A stretch of 64,000 bases of DNA from Saccoglossus kowalevskii (Eukaryota; Hemichordata; Enteropneusta; Harrimaniidae), in contig NW_003141825.1 in NCBI RefSeq assembly GCF_000003605.2, positions 83,492 through 147,491 on the forward strand. Direction: 5' to 3'. Of this stretch, positions 26,776 through 38,706 are shown one piece after another; position 1 is the stretch's first letter, and each line of letters begins with the position of its first letter. The position numbers and the translations under genes were made by a program. Under the pieces are notes generated by a model. The model was given only the letters and a program-made list of their open reading frames with translations. It did no database searches and was not told where the DNA came from.

Positions 26776-29700
26776 ATGTCTACAACCCATACATATTTCC
26801 AGACTACACAGCAGTGTTCTCACATCAACCTGTTCGTCGTGGTCTCATTTATCTTTCTATCAAGTCCTTGGACAACACATGAAGTCGCAGGGAGTATGTC
26901 ATATTTTATAATTATTACTTGTATATTATTTAAATCGACTGTTTAAATATTCTGCATTTTATCAATAAATATTTCAGAAACGACCATACCCGTGCATGTA
27001 GCTATATGCCGGTCAAGTGTTTATTGTTATCAACGCTGTTGTTCTCTTTGTCCACTTGTAGTACTGTACTACAAACAATCTGTGCCAAACATGAAATGCA
27101 TTTCATTAGCATTGAAACTAACACGTCGATGAGTGTTTAATACATGTGTTGATTAATTGTGTTTAAATGATGTATACGTACAATCTAGTAATCGAACATG
27201 TACAACAGTGAACAAAAGGAAATTGGACACGCGGAATCGACACTAAAATCCCCTCAAACTATTCCTGTGGTGACATCTACATTTTTGTTTTGCAGCATTA
27301 TGTTCGAATACTTGTGAAACTGCAGGCAATGGAGCTTGTGAGGATGGAGGTATGACCTGGTCAGACACTAACGGCTGCTTTTGGGGAACTGATTGTACCG
27401 ATTGTGGCGAGCGGACGTGGCCGTACGCACACGATGGATGTAAGTAGAAAACTACTCATGTTAAACATACTCACTATTTACACAATATTCCATGATTAAT
27501 ATTTCCTAATCTCATTTTTTCAGCATCGTTATGCGATAACACGTGTGATCAGCCAAGTGGTGAAACCGCCTCTAATGGCGTCTGTGAAGATGGTGGAATT
27601 GACGCCGCATCAGGGGCGTGCTTTCTGGGATCTGACTGCGATGACTGCGGCGTACGATACGGTAAATAATGCCCCCTTTTAACATTTCGATTTAAATTAG
27701 TGTTTATGACCACCCTCTTTTCCCTCTATATTCGATTCCCAACTTGCTCGATTTAATTCATTGTTATTTAATTAAGAATAATAAAAAGACAACACTAATT
27801 ATATGTATTGCGTTGCTATGACGCTGAGCAATGTGCGATGTGTTGGACACATTATTAATCGTGTTGATGGTGCATACTTGTGCCCATTGTTTAGTGTAAA
27901 TCGGAAGATGACATCACATTTTATGTAGAGAATGAAGATCGTATCAGCATATGTAGTGATAAGAGGACGGCGGCGAAAAGGTTGCAACCTGGCCACTATT
28001 TTTGAAGGCAGTCATGAGCGATAAAACCCAAGTGGTTATTATATAATTAGAAAGCACCATGTTTTAGAAAGCGCATTTAAGCAAGTACTATTATCCACTA
28101 TTTGGCACATTGTTTTACAGCCCCGACCACTACAGTAAAACCAACAACAGTTGAGTCTGCCGAAACCATTGATAGTGGCAATGGGAATGGGAATGGAAAT
28201 GGGAATGGTGATGGGAATGGAGAAGAAGATGGGAATGGGAACGAGGATGGAACTACAGAAGCAATAGAGTCATCAGCTTCCACCAGTACGATAGGCCAAA
28301 ATAATCAAAGCAATGACGGACGATCCTGTAAGTATCGGTGTCTTTCATATGTGTTGACAAATCAGATAATGAATACATTGTATAAAATATTTCTCCTATT
28401 TTTGATTTATATACATAATCAATAACTTGTAATCCATACTGATATTCAACGTCGCAAATAAACTGTTAAAAGACAACATTCAATATATATATATATCTAT
28501 ATGGCCGGTACTGGATTGCATTTAACAAATGTTAGTTTTCAAACAACGCTAATTGCCAAGGGTTGGTGTCATATTACAAAGCGGTCACTTTTACTAATAT
28601 GATTGATGTTCATAACTATAGCGATACAGACGCCCATTATAGCGGGTTCGCTAGCAGGACTTATAGGACTGGGTGGCGTGCCAGTGATAGCGTATATGTA
28701 TTACCGATACAAGAAACGTACAACTGTCAAACCCGATAACAAGGTGAGAATGCAACACAAAATAAGTCGAATACAAACACAAAGTGTTCGAGTAGAATGC
28801 ATTATTTTAATGCTGATTAGTTGGTTATAATGTCTAATTCGATGATTTTCTGGTTAATGTTTGTTTAATATGATGTATCCAATATTATCAGCGATCGGTT
28901 TTAATAGCGACATTGTCACAAAAATGAACGAACAGTAGTCTCCAAGCAGAAAGCTGCAGGTTCCTTTCAAACAAGAACAAACAATATTTTTGTAAGATTG
29001 CTTTCTTTCGCTGGGCAGCAGTAACATTACCAATTGTGGTGCTCACAGTATTTGGCGTTCAAACTTGTGTGTTGACATGCGTTTTGTATAGTCATCTCGT
29101 TAGTCCCTGGAGAAAATGCCTCCTTTGTGCACTTATCCCACGCACGGGTGACTACCAATCTACATCGATATCGATAATATAACAATACTCGCACACATAC
29201 GGTGACATATATCGTATTCTAACATATCATGTGACACTATATAAATATTTTGCTCTGCATAAATGTATGTCATTATTTCTTATATATTGTATTTTCTATA
29301 AAACATAGATTAATTCACGCTGAATTCCAAAAGCTAACACTGACAATGCAACACCGTTATGTTGGCAAATAACACGATGTTTCAGAAAGATATACTGATA
29401 TATTTTTGAATATGTAATTAAATCCAGATCATATTCTAATCATATTATAATTACGTTATTATCATTCGAAGCATATCACAACTATTGGTTACAATCATTC
29501 GATTGTTTAATACTTGTTAAACTTGTGATGACTTTGAACTGGTATAACTGTGCGCCATGCATCAACTTATTCCGTAATCTATCAATTCATACGCAATATC
29601 TTTCTAAATTTAAGTAGAACATTCCCAAATGGTGTATCGTACTCATGATGGTTTTATCATTATTGTTTGTACGCTGTGTTGTTTTTTGTTGGATTTGATA

Positions 29701-30175
29701 TTATTCTGGTACACTGGTTATTAATTTTATGATGATAAACATGTTATTTATCTTTTTGCATTATTGTTTACCTTTAATATATTACACTAAATATTTGTCC
29801 GTTACCATGGCACCACGACCCAACTGTCTCTATGTTTGTTTACGTTTGTTTGCGAAAACCATTGCTACGCGAGCTGGGATTTGGATACACATCGCCGGTT
29901 TTAATAACCCGCAATATTTTATTTCCCACCCTCAGTGTCTAAATGTATTTTACTTAATATATGTGAAACGCATTCAATAATTGTTGCGTGCTGGAATCAT
30001 TCTGCTTCAGGGAGCTTCAACAAAGCAAACCCGTCTATATCTGGCTTCTGTATCGATGTTTTTTACCTAAACATTGGTTTTAAGAAATATAAACATGAAT
30101 ATGTACTCATTCATCTAATGCCGGTTGGTATTATTGTTTTTTTAAATTCAGGAACCTGGAACAAACATAGCATAG
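26776..30175 (+). CDS. Gene B: type I membrane protein, two six-Cys modules
   Basis: Six exons give 250 aa: 26776-26893, 27296-27439, 27524-27661, 28121-28327, 28622-28743, 30152-30175. The signal peptide core is LFVVVSFIFL. Two modules follow, then a stalk of TTVKPTTVES type with an (Asn-Gly)n run, an acidic stretch and a Ser/Thr-rich end. The membrane helix (IIAGSLAGLIGLGGVPVIAY) is followed by YYRYKKRTTVKPDNK. Phases match gene A exactly. The last exon (EPGTNIA then stop) is the least certain: it sits 1.4 kb downstream and is tiny, but it resembles gene A's last exon in size, phase and a Pro-Gly pair. An AATAAA lies at 30243. The alternative is retention of the last intron, giving a tail that begins VRMQHKIS. 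A and B look like the closest pair among the more diverged genes. Confidence 0.78.
27296..27439 (+). CDS. Gene B exon 2: Cys module 1
   Basis: Cysteine spacing is 3-7-12-5-2, with core CEDGG and WGTDCTDCGER. The first motif reads GNGAC where most modules have DG before the third Cys. The exon is 144 nt and phase 1 at both ends. Confidence 0.85.
27524..27661 (+). CDS. Gene B exon 3: Cys module 2
   Basis: Cysteine spacing is 3-12-11-5-2, with core CEDGG and LGSDCDDCGVR (Ser for Thr in the usual GTDC). The exon is 138 nt and phase 1 at both ends; intron 2 before it is only 84 bp. Confidence 0.85.
28121..28327 (+). CDS. Gene B stalk exon with in-frame Asn-Gly repeat
   Basis: The exon encodes a Thr-rich start, a run of alternating Asn-Gly built from the hexamer GGGAAT and variants at about 28176-28248, an acidic EEDGNGNEDG, then a Ser/Thr end. 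The reading frame is kept (69 codons, phase 1 to phase 1). Gene A's stalk has a Gly/Asp run in the same place. Confidence 0.8.
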
Positions 30176-33100
30176 AAAATACATCGGTAAGTATATATAT
30201 GATCAGCTCGTCGTATGAAAGTACAATTCATTAAAAAAATAGAATAAAATAAAAACGTGACAGAGAGGGAATATGTGCTTGTGTGTAAAACTGAACGCTC
30301 GTTTGATCTCTCCGGTGCTTGCTATACACTGTTTAATGTAGCAGCTGCAGAAGCAAGATATCGTGGATGAAAGGCGTTTTGGCGGATGAACAATTGTTAA
30401 AAACACTCCTAGAAACGTGATAACTCCTGGATAACATGGAACCAGAAAACAAACATTAATCAATTTGGGTAGCGACGGATATAAGACGAGAATTAATATA
30501 AACATTAAGTAAAACGCCCACTTTAAGGTGAAGTAGTAGGAGCTAGCATAGCACATACGCTGGACCGATATATGTTTACACTGTTTCAAAACATTATTAG
30601 CGCGAGTCATAAGTTCTGCTACTGTTTTTCATTACAGGTAATCCTGTGTTTTCACTATAGAAGACGCGATATAGCATGTGATTTGATGTCATGCCTGAAT
30701 GTGTTCTCCTCTTACACTGGCCCACCATATAGAAGAGTTCTGTTGAATGACATTCCACTCATTGCGCCTTTCCGTTCTAGGCACCTCGGTTAACGTCTCC
30801 ATAGAACGATTTCATGCGACAGTGACCAATTGTGAGTGGCCACAGGTCACCTTTATATAAGCTACTCGGGAGAACCCAGTCTTGAGACCCAGCCAACGAA
30901 ACTGTAACAGTTCCGAGGCTACGATATCCATATATATATATATATACAATAACTACTATTATAATAATAGATGAACTGCCTACAAATTTAACTGATCGTA
31001 CTATTTAAAAAAAATCGTAATATTTGTTCTTAGAGATACGACAATTGATCTATTTAATATACAGCATGTAATTAAATGAATTGTTGGCGCAACCATTGAA
31101 TCAAGCTTATTTTATAAAGCAGGTGGAATTTACATATTTACAATAATTTAATCATACCAGTGGCTAGGTCGATAGTATTGGCAGTGAAACTATTTATCAT
31201 CCTGTGTATTAGTATCAGAATATCTTTACTTGATTCGACAGAATTCGTCAGAATATTTCCAAATTAGAAACAATATGTATATTTAAAGTTTCTGTTATTT
31301 TAGTATCATTCTTGTATATGTTTCATGGTTAGTAAGCATTGTGAATGTTTTCGGGGCATTGTTTTCGTTTTAACGTGATAGCTATATTTTTAGTTTACTG
31401 TGTTAGGTTTGTTTTCACTCGATACGAAACTTAATTTAGTGTATATATCTACTACACAAACAAAATAGAATAGAATAGAATAAATATCGCTATTATCATC
31501 TAATTTATTCTTGGTGTATTTTTGATAGCGAAATATTGTTGTGATAATTTATATGTTATGTACATTTATATCGGATGTTTCCAGGATTGTAAAATTTGCA
31601 AAAACCTGTGACAGTTTGTATTGTTTGACGTAATTTTAGATGATGATCCGAAACTATGATTACTCACTGTGATAAAAGTTACTTCTGGCTGGAATTCAAT
31701 TTCGTGTATCATTTTAACACTTCATGTGAGTAAGGGCTACACATACCTGGGATAACAAGGCCTGGTTTTATATTTGATAGCTTTGCCAAATATTGCCTTA
31801 AATGTAGATCAAATAAGTTCAAAATGTAATCACTAGACAACATGTAGACGCCATTTGTACAGTCTTTATGCTAATGGAATTAATGTACATACTTATTTAA
31901 AGTTAATGTATTCAATTTATACGTTCGCAAATTTGTATTTTAGTGTTACAGTAGATATTGTTAATTTAATTGAAATAGATTGAATTATTAGTTATAATAA
32001 TTTATTTCCAGTCTGTAAATATCTTGTACAGAAATACATTTTAAATGTACAGACATACGTCTTAGTTATTGTTATGAATTAATAAAATATCGATTATATC
32101 TACGTCTAACAATAGTGGCCTACAGATGTAAATGCGTGAAATTAGTTACAAGTAAAAGTGTCGTGTCTATGGAATGATGACTTATTAGCTAACGAGTTTG
32201 TTCATGAACTTGAAGCAAAAGTAACTAATTGCGTTTGTAAATAAATGTTACTAAAATAATTGAGATGAACAATGTACAATTAGCTTGATTTAAATTTTTC
32301 ATATTTGTCTCCGACCTCTCACAAAAACGTAAATGATGTTTATAATAATTTAATTTTTATCTGGTTGGAGGCTTAAACTGCTAAATACACATGGTAACAG
32401 ATATCCTGGTCACGTGAAGCATGGTCAGATTAGCAAATTAAAATGTATCTTATACCACTATTTTGAGATTATTCGAATTCGTGTAGATGGGAAGAAATCA
32501 TAATTATCAAGAAGTACCAGATTTTAAAAGAAACTAGCGTTCGACTGCACTGTACATTTAATTGGGTTTATCGACTCCTCACACACAAAGAGAGATTCTA
32601 AAAAAACGAAACCGACAACCGGGCAATTATAGTCTTATCTAAGTTAAAATGTTTTTTCCCATTACCAATGAAATGCGATATAGGTCTAGACGTATTCATC
32701 GACAATTTTACCTTTACTATACTATATACATTTTACCATTTACCAGATGCCAGTGGCAGACATTGACTACGGTATCATAATATATGATCTTCTTTCTTGA
32801 GAATGTCCCTGTCGTTGCCAAGTCACGGGAATGCTAACCACATTGATCCATTTAACTGACACTTGAACGAGAGTACAAACTTAACTTAAGAATCGGAGAC
32901 ACTTAAACTGAACTTGGAACGATCAATTGATCTACTGATGAAGAATGTTTAATAAACACCAATAAAGCCAGCCATTTTATTTTATTTAAGTAGATGTTTG
33001 CATTATTTGACACACGTCACATCATGTGATTGTTAGATTGTTCCGTTTTGTTCTCAAACGATGAAAAAAACATATACAGTAATCACTTTCATTGAATAAA

Positions 33101-33200
33101 GGTACTTGTTATTATAAGTAGTAAATATCGGCTTGGTAGAAGGTTAGCTCCCGGCATCAAGATACCAGTTCAATAAAGCGTTTATGCTGAAAATTCGACC
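30176..33200. other. Gene B 3' flank and region upstream of gene C
   Basis: Mostly AT-rich without genes. A CTTTATATAAG box at about 30850 with GACCAAT about 30 bp upstream looks like a core promoter (inference) and could serve gene C through an untranslated exon. (TA)n at about 30930 and an (AATAG)n run at about 31467-31484. Confidence 0.35.
30243..30248 (+). terminator. Candidate poly(A) signal of gene B
   Basis: AATAAA lies 68 bp after the proposed stop at 30175, with a second overlapping AATAAA. It gives modest support to the tiny last exon. Confidence 0.35.
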
Positions 33201-36200
33201 ATGATTCGCAGCTTGCTAGTTGTGTGTGTAATAGTCGTGTTCACTGTTCACCAGATTTACGGTAAGTGCTAACTGGTTTGATATATAAAACCCCAGACGG
33301 CGGTAACTGTAAATCTTATCTTTCTGACTGTGCATTTACTTTCGTACATTTTTTTTTATTTGACGAAAATAACATATCTGTGAGATACTGGTTTCTTACA
33401 AAATACATTTCAATAGCCACGAAGATTCTCGGGACAAGTACTGAACATAGATTGAATGTGGACACACTAATACAGCTTTTGGCGTGGCTGTGTGTATAAC
33501 TGCAGTAAACCAACGATGCTTTCCGCGTGTTTCAATACAAAAAAAGCATTGCCAATTTCAACTACACATACACATTTTATTGTTAGCGTAATTCTAGTTA
33601 CATACTTATCCTTATGTATGTGGCAGATGTCAAAACAAAAAAACACCTTAAAACTAGATCTGATTCCCGAAATATATACTTCTATAATAATAGCAAATTG
33701 ATTTAGATGAATATTTGACAAAATAATACAGATGTATGTAAATCCTAAACAAATACCTGTACCACAGTAAAAAAAAAAGACAAGGGTAAAACGTTTAGAA
33801 ATTGTGTGGAGATGAAAATCCTTAACTGATGTATACATTTTGATTACTCCATGTAGCTGCACCTGTGCCAAGTCACAATGGTACAGTTAGAAAACTAGTT
33901 GATGAGTTTATGAATTCGAGGATTTTCAAACGAGACGTGGGTAAGTAGACAACACAATAGATGTATTTTCTACATTCATTATATTTTTTCTGGTGGATTT
34001 CCTGAATTCTTGCAGTGTGTCGTTTTAAGTTTGCTACTGAGAAATCGACTACGATTTGTAATCATTATCATCCCAACTGCACATCCCACGTGTTTTGTTT
34101 GGTGCACGTTTTACTTGTGGTTATGCTTTCTTCGTCAGTATTGTGTAGTATTTATTTTGTTTAACAAATAATATTTCAAAAGCATCACCCCAGGCCCTAA
34201 GAAGTCTTCAAACGTGTTGTACCCATGGCAATATTCTGTCACAAATTCACAGTGACACCCGTTTTGCCGACTGAATCTCCAGACGGAACTGAAGAGACTG
34301 GAATCGAAGGAGGTAGTATCGGTAATTCAAGTTATGACTCCTCCTACTCCTACTCCTATGTCTATGAGTACGTATACCATGTAGTGGACAAGGAACCCCC
34401 GTTGTATCTTTCCTACGATGATGGGGATAGTGGCAGGGAAAGCGCATCAACAACAAGAGCGAAGTACTTGGTCATGACATTTGGTAAAAATAAATATTTA
34501 CTTTAATAATAATAATAATATTAAGAAGATTCACATCGATTTGTAAACAAATATTGCGTTCCTTCGTGAAGTCGCTAGCTGAATTGGTGTCGGGTACCAA
34601 ATCAGAATTTTAGGAATACGTGAGATTAATTCATAATTTCGTTACTAGTTTGAAATTTATATTACAATGTATTGTATATAACAAATGTTATCATTATTTA
34701 TTTCTATGTCCACATAATTGCAGGAAACTTCACTAGCGAAGTTCTGATTGGTCTAATAGTACTCACTTGCATAGTGTTGTTGGTGCTTTTAGCGATAATC
34801 TCAATGTGGTTCGTGAGGCACTGTCAGTATACCAAGATCGCGACAATACATGGTAAACTGGACGATACAGAAGAACCTAAATCAGATAGTAAAACAGAGG
34901 TAGGTATTACAAATTTATTTTAATTACTCACCGTGAGCATCGGTTGTCTGATACTGATCATGATATTACGGGTTCCAGATTTCTCATTATTACACTGAAC
35001 GAATACTTACTATCTTTAGTGACAAATCAGTGTTTTTATTTTCATCATTGTACGATAAATCGTACTTTATTGTTTTCATAAAGATGTATTCTCAAATTTT
35101 ATTATTTAAACATGCTCAAAAAACACTAAAAGTTATATAACATTGCCCTTTTAGAACACGTACGAAGTGTCACAGTTTTAGCGCAAACTTTGACTTTCGC
35201 AGTAAAGAAAGTAAATTACATGCGTTGTATGCGTTGCAGGGAACTGCCATTTAAAAAAAAAAACTCAATGGTTGAATAATGTTTTTTCTTTTAGCATGTG
35301 CTCTTAAACAGATTCAATATATACTACACTATCGGTACACTCTATCGGCTTTTTATGGATTTAATTCACCATTCCGATAATTTAGATACAAACATTTAAA
35401 ACTACATTTCAATTTGTTAAATACGTTTTTATTTATCAACTGACGCATTTTCGAGTGGTGTCCAACACATGTCTATTTTTTACATACATTGAAATATATA
35501 TTGATTAATTTCCACGTTTTTTCTTTAAAAAAATTCGAAACTCACATCCGCCGAGTTTCAGTGTCAGTGTGTGTAGCAACTGTCTTAGGCAGTTGTCCTC
35601 GTACCGCTGCTCGCATGCAAACCACATGAGCACATTATTTATTATCTCAAGTGTACACGAGCTCTATGAGGTGCGCACTAGTTCACAACTAGCTTGGTAA
35701 ATTTATTGAACACATTGCATTTTTGCATCAATTTATCGTTGTTCATCTCTGGATGCCATGGAAGGCGCATTCCAGTGTATTCACCAGAACATCTATTAAA
35801 TTACATATCAATATCAACGCCAATAATTACGATACATTGTAAATACAACTGCCCTGGAATATTTTCAACCTATATTTCTTTATTAAAATGGCTCGGCTGT
35901 TGGGTTCAGTAAACACGGAATCCACAAAAGCAAACGAGAGCACATTGAATCGCTGTGCGCTTCCAATAACAAACACATCAAAGGTAATGAGGTATAAATA
36001 GCGAAGCACATGCGTTTTATACCTGACTGCGTTTAATTGAAATGACGCTAATTTGATATAACCTGAAAATAGAATTGTGGTAAAAGATATTTCTTTACAC
36101 GTCACGATACGGTCACCACGTCGTGTTGCCTGTTGCGACGTGCCGCCGCTGTCACGTTGTTGAAAGATGCTCTAAATCGTTAACTGCAATTATGTCGATT

Positions 36201-37582
36201 TATTATATACATCGTAACAAATAATGATTTACTATATATGTCTTCCCGATAATATCACAGTACAAAGATATTCAAACTTTTCATTTATGTATTATTTAAT
36301 TAAACAGGGTGATTATTATATAGACGCGAAGATGACCGCACATCGACCTTCCCTCGCACCACCAGTGTTAGATTCAGACCATTCTCCGGTGGATGACAAA
36401 GACCTGGACAAAAGGATAGCAGCAGTAATGGTGAATAACTTCGTCAGCGTGCCAGATACGAGTCCCGGCAAAGATGCGTCGACCGTGAAAACGAATTCCC
36501 AAACTTTAACAACAAGTAACGAAGAAAGTGGGAGAACATCCACGGAGAAGGGTAATAAACGAAAAGGGAAAAAAGACAAAAAATATGTCGTAGATGAGAA
36601 TGCAACGAAGTCCGAGGATCAAGAAGGGAAACCGAATAGTGTGCCTGGAATTGTAGAAAGCAGTGACAAGGTGGGTACAACACCCAGCAATAGCCAGATA
36701 GCAATGGCACATAAGAATAAAGATAACGGGGATGACACAAACCAAACCAAATCACCAACACACAGCTCTGACACCGATTCAAATGTAGTAAAAGATAAAC
36801 AAAGTAAAAAGAAGAAAAAATCGGGAAAAGAAGCGAAAGTACACACACAAATTGTCCACCTCGGGAAAGATTTCACCAAGGAGGATATTACGGACACCTC
36901 CACACGAAATGCAAACGAAATGCAAACGGACCAGGGTAAAAACGTCGTAGTAAACGCTAATCGCTCGAAAAGTTGCGATCTCCCAGTGGACAACACGGCT
37001 GAAACCAATATGACAATCAGGCCCGGAACTTCTGGAGACCAAGCCAGTGAACAAGAATCTGGATATTCGGTGCCATCAAATCTTAAGGGAAGTGCATGGC
37101 ACAATAACGAAGCTGGGAACCAAACACACGAGAATTCGACATCGTGCGATTTAGCAGGGCACGTCATGGGCGGCGTACCTGCGGTAACCAATTCTTCGGA
37201 AGCATTCCAGACGGGTAGTAACGCTTCTTCGCAGCTGCGGGCAATTGATGACACAAGCAGTCCCGTGAACAACAAAAGTGTTGACGTGACTGATGAAAAC
37301 CCGCGACTGATTGTCTCAAATGAAAAGACCACTGATAGTCATCACCTGGGAAACGGTGTAATTGAAAAAAGCCTGACCATCGGCAAAGACGGGAAAAGAA
37401 ACGGTGACGATAACGTTGGTGGCGGGGGCACACATGACGCAGACGGAACGACTTCGACACAATCGACTAAAAAATCGAAGTCATCTAACAAAAAGACCAA
37501 ACAGAAAAAACAGGGTACTAAAGCTAAAAAGAAATTGAAACGTGCTATGTCGAAAACTTTATTACAGACTAAATTGAATTAA
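33201..37582 (+). CDS. Gene C: cluster member without Cys modules, long Lys-rich tail
   Basis: Five exons give 608 aa: 33201-33261 (signal peptide, LLVVCVIVVF core), 33857-33940, 34253-34483, 34724-34899, 36308-37582. The ectodomain is short: an N-glycosylation site NGT, a dibasic FKRD, then an acidic Tyr/Ser-rich stretch (YDSSYSYSYVYEYVY). An NFT site sits just before the membrane helix (EVLIGLIVLTCIVLLVLLAI). The juxtamembrane ends PKSDSKTE, resembling SDNK/PDNK in the other genes at the same phase-0 junction. The last exon would supply about 424 cytoplasmic residues, low in hydrophobics, with polybasic blocks (KKKKKSGKEAK; KKTKQKKQGTKAKKK) and no recognised domain. Two alternatives exist: read-through at 34900 gives a seven-residue tail (VGITNLF), and the 36.3-37.6 kb exon could be a separate intronless gene starting at Met 36332. 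Confidence 0.65.
36308..37582 (+). CDS. Gene C last exon: long disordered Lys/Asp/Asn/Ser-rich region
   Basis: An open frame of 424 codons in AT-rich DNA that is otherwise full of stops is strong evidence of coding. The acceptor TTAAACAG at 36300-36307 is in phase with gene C's TM exon. The frame is also open upstream to 36224, so splicing is inferred. Composition is polar throughout: an N-terminal PPVLDSDHSPVDD, several Lys clusters, Thr/Ser-rich spacers, and a very basic C-terminus ending LLQTKLN. Polybasic blocks could bind acidic lipid or act as nuclear localisation signals (inference). Confidence 0.75.
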   Translation, partial: GDYYIDAKMTAHRPSLAPPVLDSDHSPVDDKDLDKRIAAVMVNNFVSVPDTSPGKDASTVKTNSQTLTTSNEESGRTSTEKGNKRKGKKDKKYVVDENATKSEDQEGKPNSVPGIVESSDKVGTTPSNSQIAMAHKNKDNGDDTNQTKSPTHSSDTDSNVVKDKQSKKKKKSGKEAKVHTQIVHLGKDFTKEDITDTSTRNANEMQTDQGKNVVVNANRSKSCDLPVDNTAETNMTIRPGTSGDQASEQESGYSVPSNLKGSAWHNNEAGNQTHENSTSCDLAGHVMGGVPAVTNSSEAFQTGSNASSQLRAIDDTSSPVNNKSVDVTDENPRLIVSNEKTTDSHHLGNGVIEKSLTIGKDGKRNGDDNVGGGGTHDADGTTSTQSTKKSKSSNKKTKQKKQGTKAKKKLKRAMSKTLLQTKLN

Positions 37583-38380
37583 CCAGTCAGGCATTACTAA
37601 TGCTTTAATAATTAACAGCAGTGCGACGAAAAAGTCGGAAAGCCGAACGTATACATAGCTAATTGAGAAACTTCCGTTTTTATCTACGTCGCTACATGTC
37701 CCTCGGATGTGCACGCTGATTCATCGTATTTATTCATGAATTTCTAGTTACATGTATTTGGTTTAATTGACACAGTTCCAAATTCTTTTCGGAATTACAG
37801 AAACCGAATATGTATATTTATATTAGTTTATTGATTGAATCTTCGTATCTTGTGATTTTCATATTTATTATTTAAGCATTTGGCGAGATGCATTTATATG
37901 TGTTTCCGTAAGATGAAATATTAACCGATTTTTGTTGAATTAAATGGTACTTCAAGTTGTTTAAGAATATGTTGCCGAAATACCAATAATATAATTAAAT
38001 GATTTATCAAACGTTGTTTACCTTATTAGAGTTGCCATGACTACGTATTTGATTATCTTAATATGTCATAACGATTTTTAAGAATGTCATAAACAAACAA
38101 TATCTAAAATTGATTCAGCAAATCAGATATTCGATATGTGATAAGCTATAGCGTTTAAAAAATTTACAGCGACTGAACACAATTCAGAACGTGCGTGTTG
38201 TCAACACATGGAATACGATCATAGCTGATTCTACCTAACGGTGAAATGTACAAATCGACGTTGGGGACAGCCTTCCACTGTCACTACTCCACTGCAGGCA
38301 CTAGTATACTGCCCTCAACATACCGACGCGTATACAACCGTTTCTTTATCACCAACGAATAGAAGGTTAGATTTTGTTGA
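37583..38380. other. 3' flank of gene C
   Basis: Presumed 3' UTR and intergenic sequence; no convincing AATAAA close to the stop and no other feature. Confidence 0.4.
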
Positions 38381-38706
38381 TGGTTGTTAGCAAGGTCATG
38401 GACAAATTTCACCAAACGTTTATGGGAGAATGTTTATAAAAAGGGACAATTGATTCGATTTTGTGAAAGATCTGAATTTGCTCCTCTTCAAGTTGTAAAG
38501 AGGATTCTTAATGAATGTTTGTATAATATTTGAATTTGAATTTGAATTTGAGGAATAAGCCAATCGATTTGGAATTTTGGGAGAGATTTGCATCTGAGTG
38601 GAGGGATTCTTCACTATTGTCAGATAGATCCAACAGATATGTAAGAAGGAGTTGCCATTGTGACAGAGGATGGTCGATTACATATTGGGAGAGATGTTTT
38701 TTTTGA
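38381..38706 (+). pseudogene. Coding-like relic, family uncertain
   Basis: Two adjoining frames translate to protein-like sequence: 38381-38533 (KRLWENVYKKGQLIRFCERS then EFAPLQVVKRILNEC) and, after an (AATTTG)n insertion and a frame change, 38551-38706 (KPIDLEFWERF...RSCHCDRGWSITYWERCFF). Stops and the frame change indicate a dead copy. I do not recognise it securely. A weak idea is the CDIN1-type nuclease family, which has a YAPxxxAR-like stretch. Confidence 0.3.

Noticed and set aside
30203-30610. 135-codon hydrophobic minus-strand frame
   Set aside because: Composition fits AT-rich DNA, there is no signal, splice context or family similarity, and it overlaps gene B's 3' end.
33467-33871. 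134-codon minus-strand frame
   Set aside because: It lies over gene C's first intron and second exon and has AT-driven composition.
33857-33940. Furin site in gene C (RIFKRD)
   Set aside because: The fourth residue before the cut is not Arg, so it does not meet the minimal furin consensus; only a dibasic pair is present.
36316-37460. Several minus-strand frames up to 237 codons opposite gene C's tail
   Set aside because: They are shadows caused by the Lys/Asn/Asp/Ser-rich plus-strand codons; the plus frame is longer and in phase with the TM exon.
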